Of a stretch of DNA of 37,664 nucleotides, positions 22,774-31,486 are shown piece after piece. The position numbers were made by a program, and so were the translations under genes. Every line of letters starts with the position of its first letter. The stretch's first letter is position 1. The stretch covers positions 1-37,664 of the forward strand of contig JAFVBC010000022.1 of the NCBI GenBank assembly GCA_017480185.1, written 5' to 3'. Origin of the DNA: Bacteroidales bacterium. GTDB lineage: Bacteria > Bacteroidota > Bacteroidia > Bacteroidales > P3. The notes beneath the pieces were generated by a model. It had not been told where the DNA came from. It was given only the letters and a program-made list of their open reading frames with translations, and did not search any database.

Positions 22774-25194
22774 ATGAATCAAGATGGAAACCTGACAGAT
22801 ACCTCGTCAGACAACGGTTTGCCTTTCGGAAACCTCTCGGTAAAAGACCTCGTATACATGGTGCTCAACAACTGGTATTGGTTTGTGATATCGGTTGTGG
22901 TGTGTTTGGCTGTGGGCGCGATGGTGTATAAGATGCAGCCCAAGACCTACACTGCTACGGGCACAATACTTGTGCGTGAAAACGGCAACGGTAATCAGTA
23001 TGGTGGCCGTAATATGGACCGAATACTGAACAATATGGGCATGGAGGGAGCCTCGCAGTCGCTCGACAACGAGGTCTACATGCTGCGTTCGTCGGCTTTG
23101 ATGAGCCAAGTGGTGGTTAGGTTGGGATTGAATCAGGGCTGTGCTCGCAAAGACTTGTTCCAAAAGGTGACCTACTATAAGGATGCTCCAGTAGAGATGA
23201 CCGTCCATGACAAGAGAGACGACCGTGTGGCTGTGCTCAACATTACCATTGAGCCTCAGAAAAACAACAAGTACCAGTACAAGATTAAAGAGTACAAAAG
23301 GGAGGGTGAAGCCTACTTTAGTCAGAAAGTGAACATTGACGATACACTGTCGTTTGAAATAGACAAGACGCCGTTCTTCAACAGCGACTATGAGGGGGTG
23401 AAACTCTATCTGTCGCAGCAGCCTGTGATGACAGTAGCAAGGCAGTTGCTTCGTGGACTGGAGGTGCGACGCATAGACAAAAACGCCTCCATATTGATCC
23501 TAACATTCAACGATGCCAACTTAAAGCGTGCCAACGACTTGGTTGATACGCTGATTAGGGTTTACAACGATGATGCTGTTGAGGACAAGGACAAGATAGC
23601 GCAAAAGACAGAGAAGTTTATTTCTGACCGTATATCGCTCATCAGTGGTGAACTTGGCTATTTTGATGCTCAGGTGGAACAGGTAAAGCGTAACGCTCAA
23701 TTGTCGGATATTGATGGGGCTGCAGGCTCGCTGCAGGCTCAGTTGACCCACGCAAGTTCGACGGTTATCGACCTGGAGACGAATATGCAACTGATTCGCT
23801 ACATCAAAAACTATGTCAGCGACCCCTCTAACCGTGGCGACTATATCCCGGCCAATGTTGCGGTGAGCTCCGCAGGTCTGCAGCAGATGATAGCAGAGTA
23901 CAATAGTGTGGTGTCGCAATACAAACGTACCCTTGCTGCTGCTGGCCCCAACAACCCACAATATAAGGCCTTGCACCAACGCATAGACGACCAGTTGAGT
24001 GCCATAAACCAGGCTGTAGATAACGAAATGGCCAGTATGACCATTAAACTGGAACGCGCACGTGGGGTTGAAAGCGAAGCTCGACACAAGGTTACCTCTA
24101 TGCCATCGCAAACGAAGGCCGTTACCGAGGTTACACGTCAGCAGAAAATTAAAGAGGAACTTTATCTGTACCTGTTGAGTAAACGTGAAGAAACGGCTAT
24201 GAACTTGGCTGTTACGGTCGAAAATGCCAAAGTGGTTGAACCGTCTACGGCTGGTGTAACATCTCCCAAATTGATGATTTTTGCAGCAGCATCGCTCCTG
24301 TTGGGCTTGCTTATCCCGGCTTTGGTGATGTTCCTTATCAGTTTCTTCGACAATAAATTGAGGTCTAAAGTAGATGTCGAACGCAACACTACGCTGCCTG
24401 TGCTGGGTGAAATACCGCAGAAACCCAGTGCACGTGCTGCCGATGAGGTGATAGTCACCGCCAATGGCACCGATCTCATTACCGAGGCATTCCGCTTGCT
24501 GCACTCAAACATTCCCTTCTTCTTAAAGGATGACCAAAAAGTGATCCAGATGGTGTCTACAATACCAGGTGAAGGTAAGTCGTACACGGCTCTTAACCTT
24601 GCCATTTCGCTTGCCTATGTCGGTAAACGCACCATTCTGCTCGACCTCGACTTGCGTAAGCGTTCGCTCTCGAAAACAATAGACCGCCATAACCGCATGG
24701 GTATAATTCACTACCTGCTTGACGGTGGCACCGATGTTGAACGCTATATAATGCACAGCGAAGCCTCCGACCATTTGGACTACATGGTGTGCGAAAAAAC
24801 TCCGCCAAATGCCACTCAGTTGTTGATGACCGACCGCATTGAAAAGCTGATGGCCGCTCTGCGTCAGCGCTACGACTACATTATTCTTGATACTACGCCG
24901 GCTCAAATTGTGGCCGACTCGTCAATCATCAACCGTGTTGCCGACATAACAATGTATGTTATGCGCGTAAACTATATCAACAAGAGTTCGCTGCCGTTCG
25001 TTCAAGAGTTGTCGGATAAAGGAAAATTCAAGAATATGGCCATTGTTCTCACTGATGTGCCAATAATAAAACGTCGCTACGGTGGCTATGGTTACGGTTA
25101 CGGCTATGGCTATGGTTACGGTTATGGCTACGGGTATGGTTATGGTTACGGGTATGGCTACGGCGAAGAGAGCGATGCTGGATCTGATAAGTAG
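22774..25194 (+). CDS. wzc: Polysaccharide co-polymerase / BY-kinase (Wzc-like)
   Basis: 806 residues, inner membrane. A Wzz-type chain-length domain lies between two membrane segments (about 32-52 and 492-518), with a coiled-coil-rich periplasmic part. The cytoplasmic bacterial tyrosine kinase has Walker [10 protein letters not shown] (about 594), Walker A' ILLDLDLRK (about 622) and Walker B YIILDTTP (about 705). The C-terminal tail is a run of 13 Gly-Tyr dipeptides plus one more Tyr, ending [10 protein letters not shown]. This is an extreme form of the tyrosine cluster that is autophosphorylated to control polymer length and export. Kinase and chain-length domains are fused, as in Proteobacteria. 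Confidence 0.92.
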   Translation: MNQDGNLTDTSSDNGLPFGNLSVKDLVYMVLNNWYWFVISVVVCLAVGAMVYKMQPKTYTATGTILVRENGNGNQYGGRNMDRILNNMGMEGASQSLDNEVYMLRSSALMSQVVVRLGLNQGCARKDLFQKVTYYKDAPVEMTVHDKRDDRVAVLNITIEPQKNNKYQYKIKEYKREGEAYFSQKVNIDDTLSFEIDKTPFFNSDYEGVKLYLSQQPVMTVARQLLRGLEVRRIDKNASILILTFNDANLKRANDLVDTLIRVYNDDAVEDKDKIAQKTEKFISDRISLISGELGYFDAQVEQVKRNAQLSDIDGAAGSLQAQLTHASSTVIDLETNMQLIRYIKNYVSDPSNRGDYIPANVAVSSAGLQQMIAEYNSVVSQYKRTLAAAGPNNPQYKALHQRIDDQLSAINQAVDNEMASMTIKLERARGVESEARHKVTSMPSQTKAVTEVTRQQKIKEELYLYLLSKREETAMNLAVTVENAKVVEPSTAGVTSPKLMIFAAASLLLGLLIPALVMFLISFFDNKLRSKVDVERNTTLPVLGEIPQKPSARAADEVIVTANGTDLITEAFRLLHSNIPFFLKDDQKVIQMVSTIPGEGKSYTALNLAISLAYVGKRTILLDLDLRKRSLSKTIDRHNRMGIIHYLLDGGTDVERYIMHSEASDHLDYMVCEKTPPNATQLLMTDRIEKLMAALRQRYDYIILDTTPAQIVADSSIINRVADITMYVMRVNYINKSSLPFVQELSDKGKFKNMAIVLTDVPIIKRRYGGYGYGYGYGYGYGYGYGYGYGYGYGYGEESDAGSDK
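25078..25164 (+). repeat. In-frame hexanucleotide repeat encoding (Gly-Tyr)n
   Basis: About 14 repeats of GGN-TAY at the 3' end of wzc. Codons vary (GGT, GGC, GGG; TAT, TAC), so the protein repeat is kept while the DNA is only partly repetitive. Unit gain or loss would stay in frame and alter the number of tyrosines. Confidence 0.9.
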
Positions 25195-25235
25195 TAAACA
25201 TAGGTTCTTCACAATATAAACCCCATTATTCTGCA

Positions 25236-26105
25236 ATGAAAGGCATAGTCTTAGCTGGAGGTTCGGGCACACGTCTTTACCCTATCACCAAGGGCGTGAG
25301 TAAGCAATTGCTGCCCATATACGACAAACCGATGATATACTATCCTATATCGGTGTTGATGTTGGCGGGCATACGCGACATATTGATTATATCAACTCCG
25401 CAGGATTTGCCAGCTTTCCAGCGTTTGTTGGGTACGGGCGAAGACTTCGGGGTGAAGTTCGCTTATGCCGAGCAACCATCGCCCGACGGCCTTGCACAAG
25501 CCTTTATCATAGGTGAGGAATTTATTGGTACGGACGATGTTTGCCTTGTGTTGGGTGATAATATATTCCATGGAAATGGTTTGAGCAGTATGTTGTGTGA
25601 GGCAGTGCACAAAGTGACCGATGAACGTAAAGCCACGGTGTTTGGCTATTGGGTGGCTGACCCAGAACGTTATGGTGTAGCCGAGTTTGATGATGCTGGG
25701 CATGTGTTGTCGATAGAAGAAAAGCCTTTGCATCCGAAATCGAACTATGCCGTTGTTGGCCTGTATTTCTATCCAAACAAGGTTGTTGATGTAGCAAAAA
25801 CTATAAAGCCAAGTGCGCGAGGAGAGTTGGAAATTACATCGGTGAATCAAACCTTCCTTGACGACGGTGAACTTGACGTGCAGTTGATGGGACGTGGATT
25901 TGCCTGGCTTGATACGGGTACACACGACTCGTTGGCCGAGGCTTCGACGTTTATAGAGGTGATAGAGAAACGTCAGGGGCTAAAGGTTGCGTGTCTGGAA
26001 AGCATAGCATACGAGAAAGGTTGGCTTACGGCTGATGATATTCGTCGTGTGGCGCAACCTATGCAGAAGAATCAATATGGGCAATATTTATTGAGAATGA
26101 TATGA
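25236..26105 (+). CDS. rfbA: Glucose-1-phosphate thymidylyltransferase
   Basis: 289 residues, full length. Joins dTTP and glucose-1-phosphate to dTDP-glucose, first step to dTDP-L-rhamnose. Signature [20 protein letters not shown] at the N terminus and [12 protein letters not shown] (about 79-90) bind nucleotide and sugar; VLGDNIFHG (about 107-115) holds the metal Asp. It is followed by rfbC with an ATGA overlap. The second enzyme, RfbB, is not encoded in the window. Confidence 0.95.
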   Translation: MKGIVLAGGSGTRLYPITKGVSKQLLPIYDKPMIYYPISVLMLAGIRDILIISTPQDLPAFQRLLGTGEDFGVKFAYAEQPSPDGLAQAFIIGEEFIGTDDVCLVLGDNIFHGNGLSSMLCEAVHKVTDERKATVFGYWVADPERYGVAEFDDAGHVLSIEEKPLHPKSNYAVVGLYFYPNKVVDVAKTIKPSARGELEITSVNQTFLDDGELDVQLMGRGFAWLDTGTHDSLAEASTFIEVIEKRQGLKVACLESIAYEKGWLTADDIRRVAQPMQKNQYGQYLLRMI

Positions 26106-26656
26106 ATATTGTGAAAACTGCCATAGATGGTGTGTTGATATTATATCCCACGGTGTATGGCGATGATCGTGGTTATTTCTTTGAGAGTTTTAACCAACAA
26201 GAATTTGAACGAGCAACAGGCCTGTCCTGTTGCTTTGTGCAAGACAACGAGTCAAAGTCGGTACGAGGAGTAGTAAGAGGCCTCCATTTTCAAAAACCTC
26301 CTCATGCGCAGGCAAAATTGGTGCGGGTTGTGAGCGGACGAGTGGTGGATGTGGCGGTTGATATTCGTGGCGGAAGCCCCACATACGGACATCATGTGGC
26401 TGTTGAGTTGTCGGAAGAAAATCACAGGCAACTGTATATTCCTAAAGGATTTGCACATGGTTTTGCCGTTTTAAGCGACGAGGCTGTGTTTCAATATAAG
26501 TGCGATGACTACTATCATCCGGAGATTGAAGATGCAATTGCTTGGAATGACCCACAGCTGAATATTGATTGGGGCATAAGTGAGAGCGAGGTGCGACTAT
26601 CGCCCAAGGACAGTAATCACAAGTTTTTTGCTCGTTTTCAGACACCTTTTGTGTGA
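26102..26656 (+). CDS. rfbC: dTDP-4-dehydrorhamnose 3,5-epimerase
   Basis: 184 residues, cupin fold. Epimerises C3 and C5 of dTDP-4-keto-6-deoxyglucose. Conserved blocks: [37 protein letters not shown] (His catalytic, about residue 60) and [15 protein letters not shown] (about 117-131). Both ends overlap neighbours by a few bases (ATGA with rfbA, TGATG with rfbD), showing translational coupling. Confidence 0.95.
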   Translation: MNIVKTAIDGVLILYPTVYGDDRGYFFESFNQQEFERATGLSCCFVQDNESKSVRGVVRGLHFQKPPHAQAKLVRVVSGRVVDVAVDIRGGSPTYGHHVAVELSEENHRQLYIPKGFAHGFAVLSDEAVFQYKCDDYYHPEIEDAIAWNDPQLNIDWGISESEVRLSPKDSNHKFFARFQTPFV

Positions 26657-27525
26657 TGAATATACTGGTAACTGGAGCTAATGGGCAGTTGGGGACGCAT
26701 CTGCGTCTGCTCGTAGAACGTGCAGATGTGTTGCATCGTTATCTCTTTACCGACATAGATCAGCTTGATATTACGAATGTTGAGGCTGTTAGGGCATATG
26801 TGCGCAACAACAACATAGAGGCTGTGTTGAATTGTGCGGCCTATACCAACGTAGACAAAGCCGAGGTTGAACCCGACAAGGCCACTCTTGTAAATGATAC
26901 AGCAGTTGGAAACCTGGCCGAAGCTATGAACGAAGTGGGTGGAGGTCTGATACATGTGTCGACCGACTATGTGTTTGGTGGCGATGAATATAACACCCCT
27001 TGTGCAGAGAATTTGCCAGTGAACCCTACGGGTATGTATGGAAGAACTAAGGCCATGGGCGAGATTGCTGCCCAAAAGTGCCGCAACATTATAGTGCGTA
27101 CAGCGTGGTTGTATAGCGAATATGGTAAGAACTTTCTGTTAACCATGCTTAACCTCACGGCTACGCACAAGGAGTTGAAAGTGGTGTTTGACCAAGTGGG
27201 TACCCCCACTTATGCAGGCGACCTTGCAAAGGCATTGCTCGTGATGGTCGAGAAGCACGACTTGTGGCAACGTCAAGGCGTGTATCACTACAGCAATGAG
27301 GGAGTGTGCAGTTGGTTCGATTTTGCCAAGGCTATTGCTTCGGCGGCTGGCAACGAGCAGTGCCGAATAGAACCTTGTCGCAGCAGTGAATTTCCCAGTC
27401 CCGTACATAGGCCACACTACTCGGTGCTCGATAAGACAAAGATAAAACAAACATTTGGCGTGGAGGTGCCTTACTGGCATGACAGTATGCTCCGCTGTAT
27501 ATATAACATCAAATATCGGCAATGA
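26656..27525 (+). CDS. rfbD: dTDP-4-dehydrorhamnose reductase
   Basis: 289 residues from the ATG at 26656. A GTG one codon earlier is also open, but the ATG shares a base with the rfbC stop and begins the standard [13 protein letters not shown]. Reduces the 4-keto group with NAD(P)H to give dTDP-L-rhamnose. Short-chain dehydrogenase features: the glycine-rich GANGQLG, STDYVFGG (about 100) and YGRTKAMGE with the catalytic Tyr-x3-Lys (about 125). The stop overlaps the next start by 4 nt. Confidence 0.93.
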   Translation: MNILVTGANGQLGTHLRLLVERADVLHRYLFTDIDQLDITNVEAVRAYVRNNNIEAVLNCAAYTNVDKAEVEPDKATLVNDTAVGNLAEAMNEVGGGLIHVSTDYVFGGDEYNTPCAENLPVNPTGMYGRTKAMGEIAAQKCRNIIVRTAWLYSEYGKNFLLTMLNLTATHKELKVVFDQVGTPTYAGDLAKALLVMVEKHDLWQRQGVYHYSNEGVCSWFDFAKAIASAAGNEQCRIEPCRSSEFPSPVHRPHYSVLDKTKIKQTFGVEVPYWHDSMLRCIYNIKYRQ

Positions 27526-28487
27526 AGAACTTCGCCATAATAGGAGTAGGGGGCTATGTAGCGCCACGACATCTCAAAGCCATAAAAGAGACGGGCAACA
27601 TGTTGCTCTCGTCATACGACAAGAACGACTCGGTGGGAGTCATAGATTCTTTTTTCCCTAAAGCCTCATTTTTCACAGAACAAGAACTATTTGACCGTCA
27701 TAACAATCTGCTTAAGACGCGTGGTCAGAGCATAGACTATCTGTCGGTATGCTCGCCCAACTATCTGCACGATGCACATACTCGCTATGGTCTGCGTCTT
27801 GGGGCCGATGTGATTTGTGAGAAACCAGTGGTGTTGAGTCCGTGGAATATCGACGCGCTGCAACAAATAGAGCACGAAACAGGGCATAAAGCCTACACCA
27901 TACTGCAGTTAAGGTTGCATCCGTCGGTAGTGGCCTTGAAACAAATGATTGACAACGAGTCAACCGACGTTATGCACGATGTTGAGTTGACCTACATTAC
28001 ACCGCGAGGTAACTGGTACTATGCATCGTGGAAGGGCTATGAGCAAAAGAGTGGTGGCGTGGCCACTAATATCGGAGTTCATTTCTACGATATGCTGACC
28101 TGGGTGTTTGGCAATGTGAAACGCAATGTAGTGAATGTGGCTTCGCACGATAGAGTGGCTGGTTACCTTGAACTTGATAGGGCTCGTGTCCGTTATTTTT
28201 TAAGTATCAACGCTGATCATTTGCCAACAGAAGCAGCAATTAAAGGGAAAACGTCGTACAGAAAGATAGATGTTGATGGCAACGAATTTGAGTTTTCCAA
28301 TGGCTTTACCGATCTCCATACCCGTAGTTACGAGGAGATACTTGCCGGGCGTGGTTTTAGAATAGAAGAAGCCAAACAAAGCATACAGACAGTATTCGAC
28401 ATACGCCACAGCGAACCCATTGGTCTGGTCGGCGACTACCATCCTATGGCTAAACTGGCACTAACCAAACACCCCTTTGGATGGTAG
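27522..28487 (+). CDS. wbpB: UDP-GlcNAcA 3-dehydrogenase (WbpB/WlbA)
   Basis: 321 residues, Gfo/Idh/MocA family. Oxidises C3 of UDP-N-acetylglucosaminuronate, giving the 3-keto sugar for transamination. N-terminal NAD-binding Rossmann fold begins [19 protein letters not shown]. The block [19 protein letters not shown] (about 72-90) and [15 protein letters not shown] (about 98-112) with the catalytic Lys are characteristic of WlbA/WbpB. It overlaps rfbD by 4 nt and wbpD by 7 nt, so it belongs to the same operon as the rhamnose genes. Confidence 0.88.
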   Translation: MKNFAIIGVGGYVAPRHLKAIKETGNMLLSSYDKNDSVGVIDSFFPKASFFTEQELFDRHNNLLKTRGQSIDYLSVCSPNYLHDAHTRYGLRLGADVICEKPVVLSPWNIDALQQIEHETGHKAYTILQLRLHPSVVALKQMIDNESTDVMHDVELTYITPRGNWYYASWKGYEQKSGGVATNIGVHFYDMLTWVFGNVKRNVVNVASHDRVAGYLELDRARVRYFLSINADHLPTEAAIKGKTSYRKIDVDGNEFEFSNGFTDLHTRSYEEILAGRGFRIEEAKQSIQTVFDIRHSEPIGLVGDYHPMAKLALTKHPFGW

Positions 28488-29026
28488 ATAAAGTATTCAT
28501 ACACCAAAGCTCGTATGTAGACGATGGTGCCACCATCGGCGAGGGAACACGTGTGTGGCATTTCTGCCACATTCAGACGGGTGCGCAGATAGGCCATCAT
28601 TGCACTTTGGGACAAAACGTTAATATTGGTCCTGGGGTGAAGATTGGCAATGGGGTGAAGATACAGAACAACGTGTCGGTATACGAGGGGGTAGAGATAG
28701 AGGACAACGTGTTCTGTGGGCCTTCGTGTGTATTCACCAACGTGAAAACCCCGCGTGCTCACTTCCCAGCCCATGGCGTTTATGCGCGGACGTTGATAAA
28801 AGAAGGCGCGTCGTTGGGGGCTAATTGCACGGTGGTGTGTGGCCATACGGTAGGGCGGTCGGCAATGGTGGCAGCTGGAGCAGTGGTTGCTGCCGATGTG
28901 CCCGACAATGCTCTTGTAGCTGGCGTACCAGCAAAGCAGATTGGCTGGGTGTGTGAATGTGGCAGAAAGTTGGACGAGAGTTTTGTTTGCCCCTGTGGTC
29001 GCTCATATCAACACCTGCGTTCGTAG
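28481..29026 (+). CDS. wbpD: UDP-3-amino-GlcNAcA N-acetyltransferase (WbpD/WlbB)
   Basis: 181 residues, left-handed beta-helix acyltransferase. The hexapeptide repeats run about 10-140 ([20 protein letters not shown]..., [19 protein letters not shown]). [19 protein letters not shown] is typical of WbpD-type enzymes that acetylate the 3-amino group with acetyl-CoA. A small four-cysteine motif ends the protein (CECGRK...CPCGRSY), possibly zinc-binding. The start overlaps wbpB by 7 nt; a 58-nt gap with 11-nt repeats separates it from wbpE. Confidence 0.88.
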   Translation: MVDKVFIHQSSYVDDGATIGEGTRVWHFCHIQTGAQIGHHCTLGQNVNIGPGVKIGNGVKIQNNVSVYEGVEIEDNVFCGPSCVFTNVKTPRAHFPAHGVYARTLIKEGASLGANCTVVCGHTVGRSAMVAAGAVVAADVPDNALVAGVPAKQIGWVCECGRKLDESFVCPCGRSYQHLRS

Positions 29027-29037
29027 GTGTTTTGTAG

Positions 29038-29081
29038 GACTTGATAGGGAGATGATAGGGACTTGATAAGGAGAAGATATT
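29038..29081. repeat. One-sided 11-nt phased repeat before wbpE
   Basis: Four 11-nt units in register: GACTTGATAGG, GAGATGATAGG, GACTTGATAAG, GAGAAGATATT, ending 3 nt before the wbpE start codon. They resemble the outer right-arm units (ACTTGATACCT type) of the palindromic repeats elsewhere in the window, but there is no opposing arm. Confidence 0.75.
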
Positions 29082-29084
29082 AAG

Positions 29085-30209
29085 ATGCAGTTTAGAGACA
29101 TACAGCGAACCGACCAGTGGGTACGACCTCAAATAGAGGCGGCCATAAGGGATGTTGTGTCCGAGGGCTGCTATGTTATGGGGCATTGGGTGCCCGAGTT
29201 GGAAGAACGACTTGCCCGGTATGTGGGCGTGAAGCATTGTATCACGTGTGCTAACGGTACCGATGCTCTACGTTTGGCCCTTATGGCTTGGGGTGTTGGT
29301 GAGGGCGATGCTGTGTTTTTACCAGATTTCACCTTCTTTGCTACCGCCGAGGCGGTGGCTTTGCAGGGCGCGATACCCATATTTGTCGATGTCGATTGCC
29401 GCACTTTCAATATCAGCGTAGCCGATTTGAAGGAAAAAATATCTAACATTAAAGCTCACACAACCCTGAGGTGTAGGGCCGTGGTGGCCGTCGACCTTTT
29501 TGGTCAACCAGCCGCCTTCGATGAATTGCTACCCGTGGTTCGCGACAATGACATGTTACTGCTCGAAGACGGGGCGCAAGGCTTTGGTGGTGAACTTAAT
29601 GGTAGACGAGCCTGTTCTTTTGGCGATGTGGCCACCACGTCGTTTTTCCCTGCAAAACCGCTGGGCTGTTATGGCGATGGGGGCGCACTTTTTACCAACG
29701 ACGATGCTGTCGCCAGTGCTGTTCGCTCGTTGCGGCAGCATGGTAAGGGCGAAGACAAATACCACAACGTACGATTGGGACTTAATTCGAGGCTCGACAC
29801 GGTGCAGGCTGCGGTGCTTAAAGTGAAGCTTGAAGCGTTTGAAGAAAGGGGACTACAGGCAGTGCAGGAAGTTGCAAAAAGTTACGATAGTCTGTTGCAA
29901 GGCCTGGTTGATTGCCCCCAAGTGGGCGATGGTATACGCTCGTCATGGGCGCAATACACCATTGTTAGTCATCGTCGCGACGATCTGAATGGGGCGTTGA
30001 AAGAAGCATCTATTCCGACGGCCATTTACTATCCACTGCCAATGCACAACCAGCCTGCATTGCAGATGTATGCCGACATGCAATCTCCATGTCCCAATAC
30101 AGAGCGGTTGTGTCGCACAGTGCTGTCGTTACCCATATATCCGTTTATGACTGAGGACGAGTGCCACCAGGTAGTCTCGGTTATTGAAAGAACTATTGAA
30201 AAGAAATGA
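29085..30209 (+). CDS. wbpE: UDP-3-keto-GlcNAcA aminotransferase (WbpE/WlbC)
   Basis: 374 residues, DegT/DnrJ/EryC1 family of PLP enzymes. Transfers an amino group from glutamate to the 3-keto sugar made by WbpB. Seen: CANGTDALRLAL (about 64-75) binding PLP phosphate, LLEDGAQGFGG (about 163-173) with the conserved Asp and Gln, and the PLP lysine in FFPAKPLGCYGDGGA (about 187-201). It follows wbpD and overlaps the dehydrogenase gene by 4 nt. WbpE usually works in tandem with WbpB, whose NADH can be recycled on 2-oxoglutarate. Confidence 0.9.
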   Translation: MQFRDIQRTDQWVRPQIEAAIRDVVSEGCYVMGHWVPELEERLARYVGVKHCITCANGTDALRLALMAWGVGEGDAVFLPDFTFFATAEAVALQGAIPIFVDVDCRTFNISVADLKEKISNIKAHTTLRCRAVVAVDLFGQPAAFDELLPVVRDNDMLLLEDGAQGFGGELNGRRACSFGDVATTSFFPAKPLGCYGDGGALFTNDDAVASAVRSLRQHGKGEDKYHNVRLGLNSRLDTVQAAVLKVKLEAFEERGLQAVQEVAKSYDSLLQGLVDCPQVGDGIRSSWAQYTIVSHRRDDLNGALKEASIPTAIYYPLPMHNQPALQMYADMQSPCPNTERLCRTVLSLPIYPFMTEDECHQVVSVIERTIEKK

Positions 30210-31486
30210 TAGCAACACTGGATAAGGTTAAGATATGCGTTGTTGGGCTGGGGTATGTGGGGCTGCCTTTGGCTGTATTGTTTGCTCGGCGTTACCCCAC
30301 AGTGGGCTTTGATATTGATGCCACACGTGTTAGAAGCCTGCTTGATGGTGTTGATGGCACGGGTGAGGTCGACGGAGAGCGTTTGGGTGAAGTCGTGAAG
30401 AACAATATGTTGAGTTTCACTACCAGTGAGGCTAACATCAAGGACTGCAACGTGTATATAGTAACGGTGCCCACGCCAGTCGATGACAATAATCACCCCA
30501 ATCTTGTACCACTTATAACTGCATCGCAGACGGTGGGTAGAGTGATTAGTAGTGGCAACGTGGTGATATATGAATCAACGGTCTATCCTGGAGTAACCGA
30601 GGAGGAATGCCTGCCAGAAATCGAGCAGGTGTCGGGATTGGTGTTAAACCACGACTTCTATGCTGGATATTCGCCCGAACGCATCAATCCTGGCGACAAG
30701 TTGCATCGGGTTGAAAATATAAAAAAGGTAACGTCGGGCTCAAACACCGAGGCTGCCGAGTTTGTCGACTCGCTCTACAACTCGGTGCTTACTGCGGGCA
30801 CTCATCGTGCTCCGTCTATACGTGTGGCCGAGGCATCGAAGATAGTTGAAAATACTCAACGCGACGTTAATATTGCTTTTGTCAACGAGTTGGCAAAAAT
30901 ATTCAACGCCATGGGCATAGACACTCACGATGTGCTTGATGCTGCCGCCACCAAGTGGAACTTCATCCCCATGCGTCCTGGTTTAGTTGGGGGGCACTGC
31001 ATAAGTGTCGACCCCTACTATTTGATTCAGAAATCGCAACTATATGGTGTCCTACCCCGTGTGATGACCAATGCTCGCAGGCTAAACAACAGCATGGGGC
31101 AATATGTGGCCGAGCGACTTGTGAAGTTGATGGTAAAGCAAGGCATCATGGTTATGAATGCGAGGGTGTTGATAATGGGATTTGCCTTCAAGGAGAATTG
31201 TCCTGATATACGCAATACAAAAGTTCTCGATATATACCATACATTGCAGGAATACACAAACAACATTTGTATTTTTGACCCAGTGGTGGACGGCCAGAAA
31301 GCACGCCGAGAGTATGGTGTAAATGTGGTAGACACACTGCCCGACGGCACTTTTGATGCTGCAATATATGCCGTGGCCCACAATGCCTTTGCCAGTGTCC
31401 CATTGCGAGTATTGGTACCCCGACCGGGTGTTATATATGATGTCAAAGGAGTTTTGCCCAAAGATATAATCGACGCACGACTATGA
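30206..31486 (+). CDS. UDP-HexNAc 6-dehydrogenase
   Basis: 426 residues, UDP-sugar dehydrogenase family. Oxidises C6 of a UDP-N-acetylhexosamine (most likely UDP-GlcNAc) to the uronate, two NAD per sugar. Rossmann motif VVGLGYVGLPLA at the start. The catalytic Cys is in GLVGGHCISVDPYYL (about 263-277). VIYESTVYPGVTEEECLP (about 118-135) is more like the TviB/WbpO/CapL branch than WbpA, so UDP-GalNAc cannot be excluded. With wbpB, wbpE and wbpD around it, UDP-GlcNAc is the sensible substrate and this would be the pathway's first step. ATGA overlaps at both ends. Confidence 0.88.
   Translation: MIATLDKVKICVVGLGYVGLPLAVLFARRYPTVGFDIDATRVRSLLDGVDGTGEVDGERLGEVVKNNMLSFTTSEANIKDCNVYIVTVPTPVDDNNHPNLVPLITASQTVGRVISSGNVVIYESTVYPGVTEEECLPEIEQVSGLVLNHDFYAGYSPERINPGDKLHRVENIKKVTSGSNTEAAEFVDSLYNSVLTAGTHRAPSIRVAEASKIVENTQRDVNIAFVNELAKIFNAMGIDTHDVLDAAATKWNFIPMRPGLVGGHCISVDPYYLIQKSQLYGVLPRVMTNARRLNNSMGQYVAERLVKLMVKQGIMVMNARVLIMGFAFKENCPDIRNTKVLDIYHTLQEYTNNICIFDPVVDGQKARREYGVNVVDTLPDGTFDAAIYAVAHNAFASVPLRVLVPRPGVIYDVKGVLPKDIIDARL

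Noticed and set aside
23521..24504. 327-residue antisense frame within wzc
   Set aside because: Composition is that of a complementary-strand shadow; wzc is unambiguous and no promoter or start context supports it.
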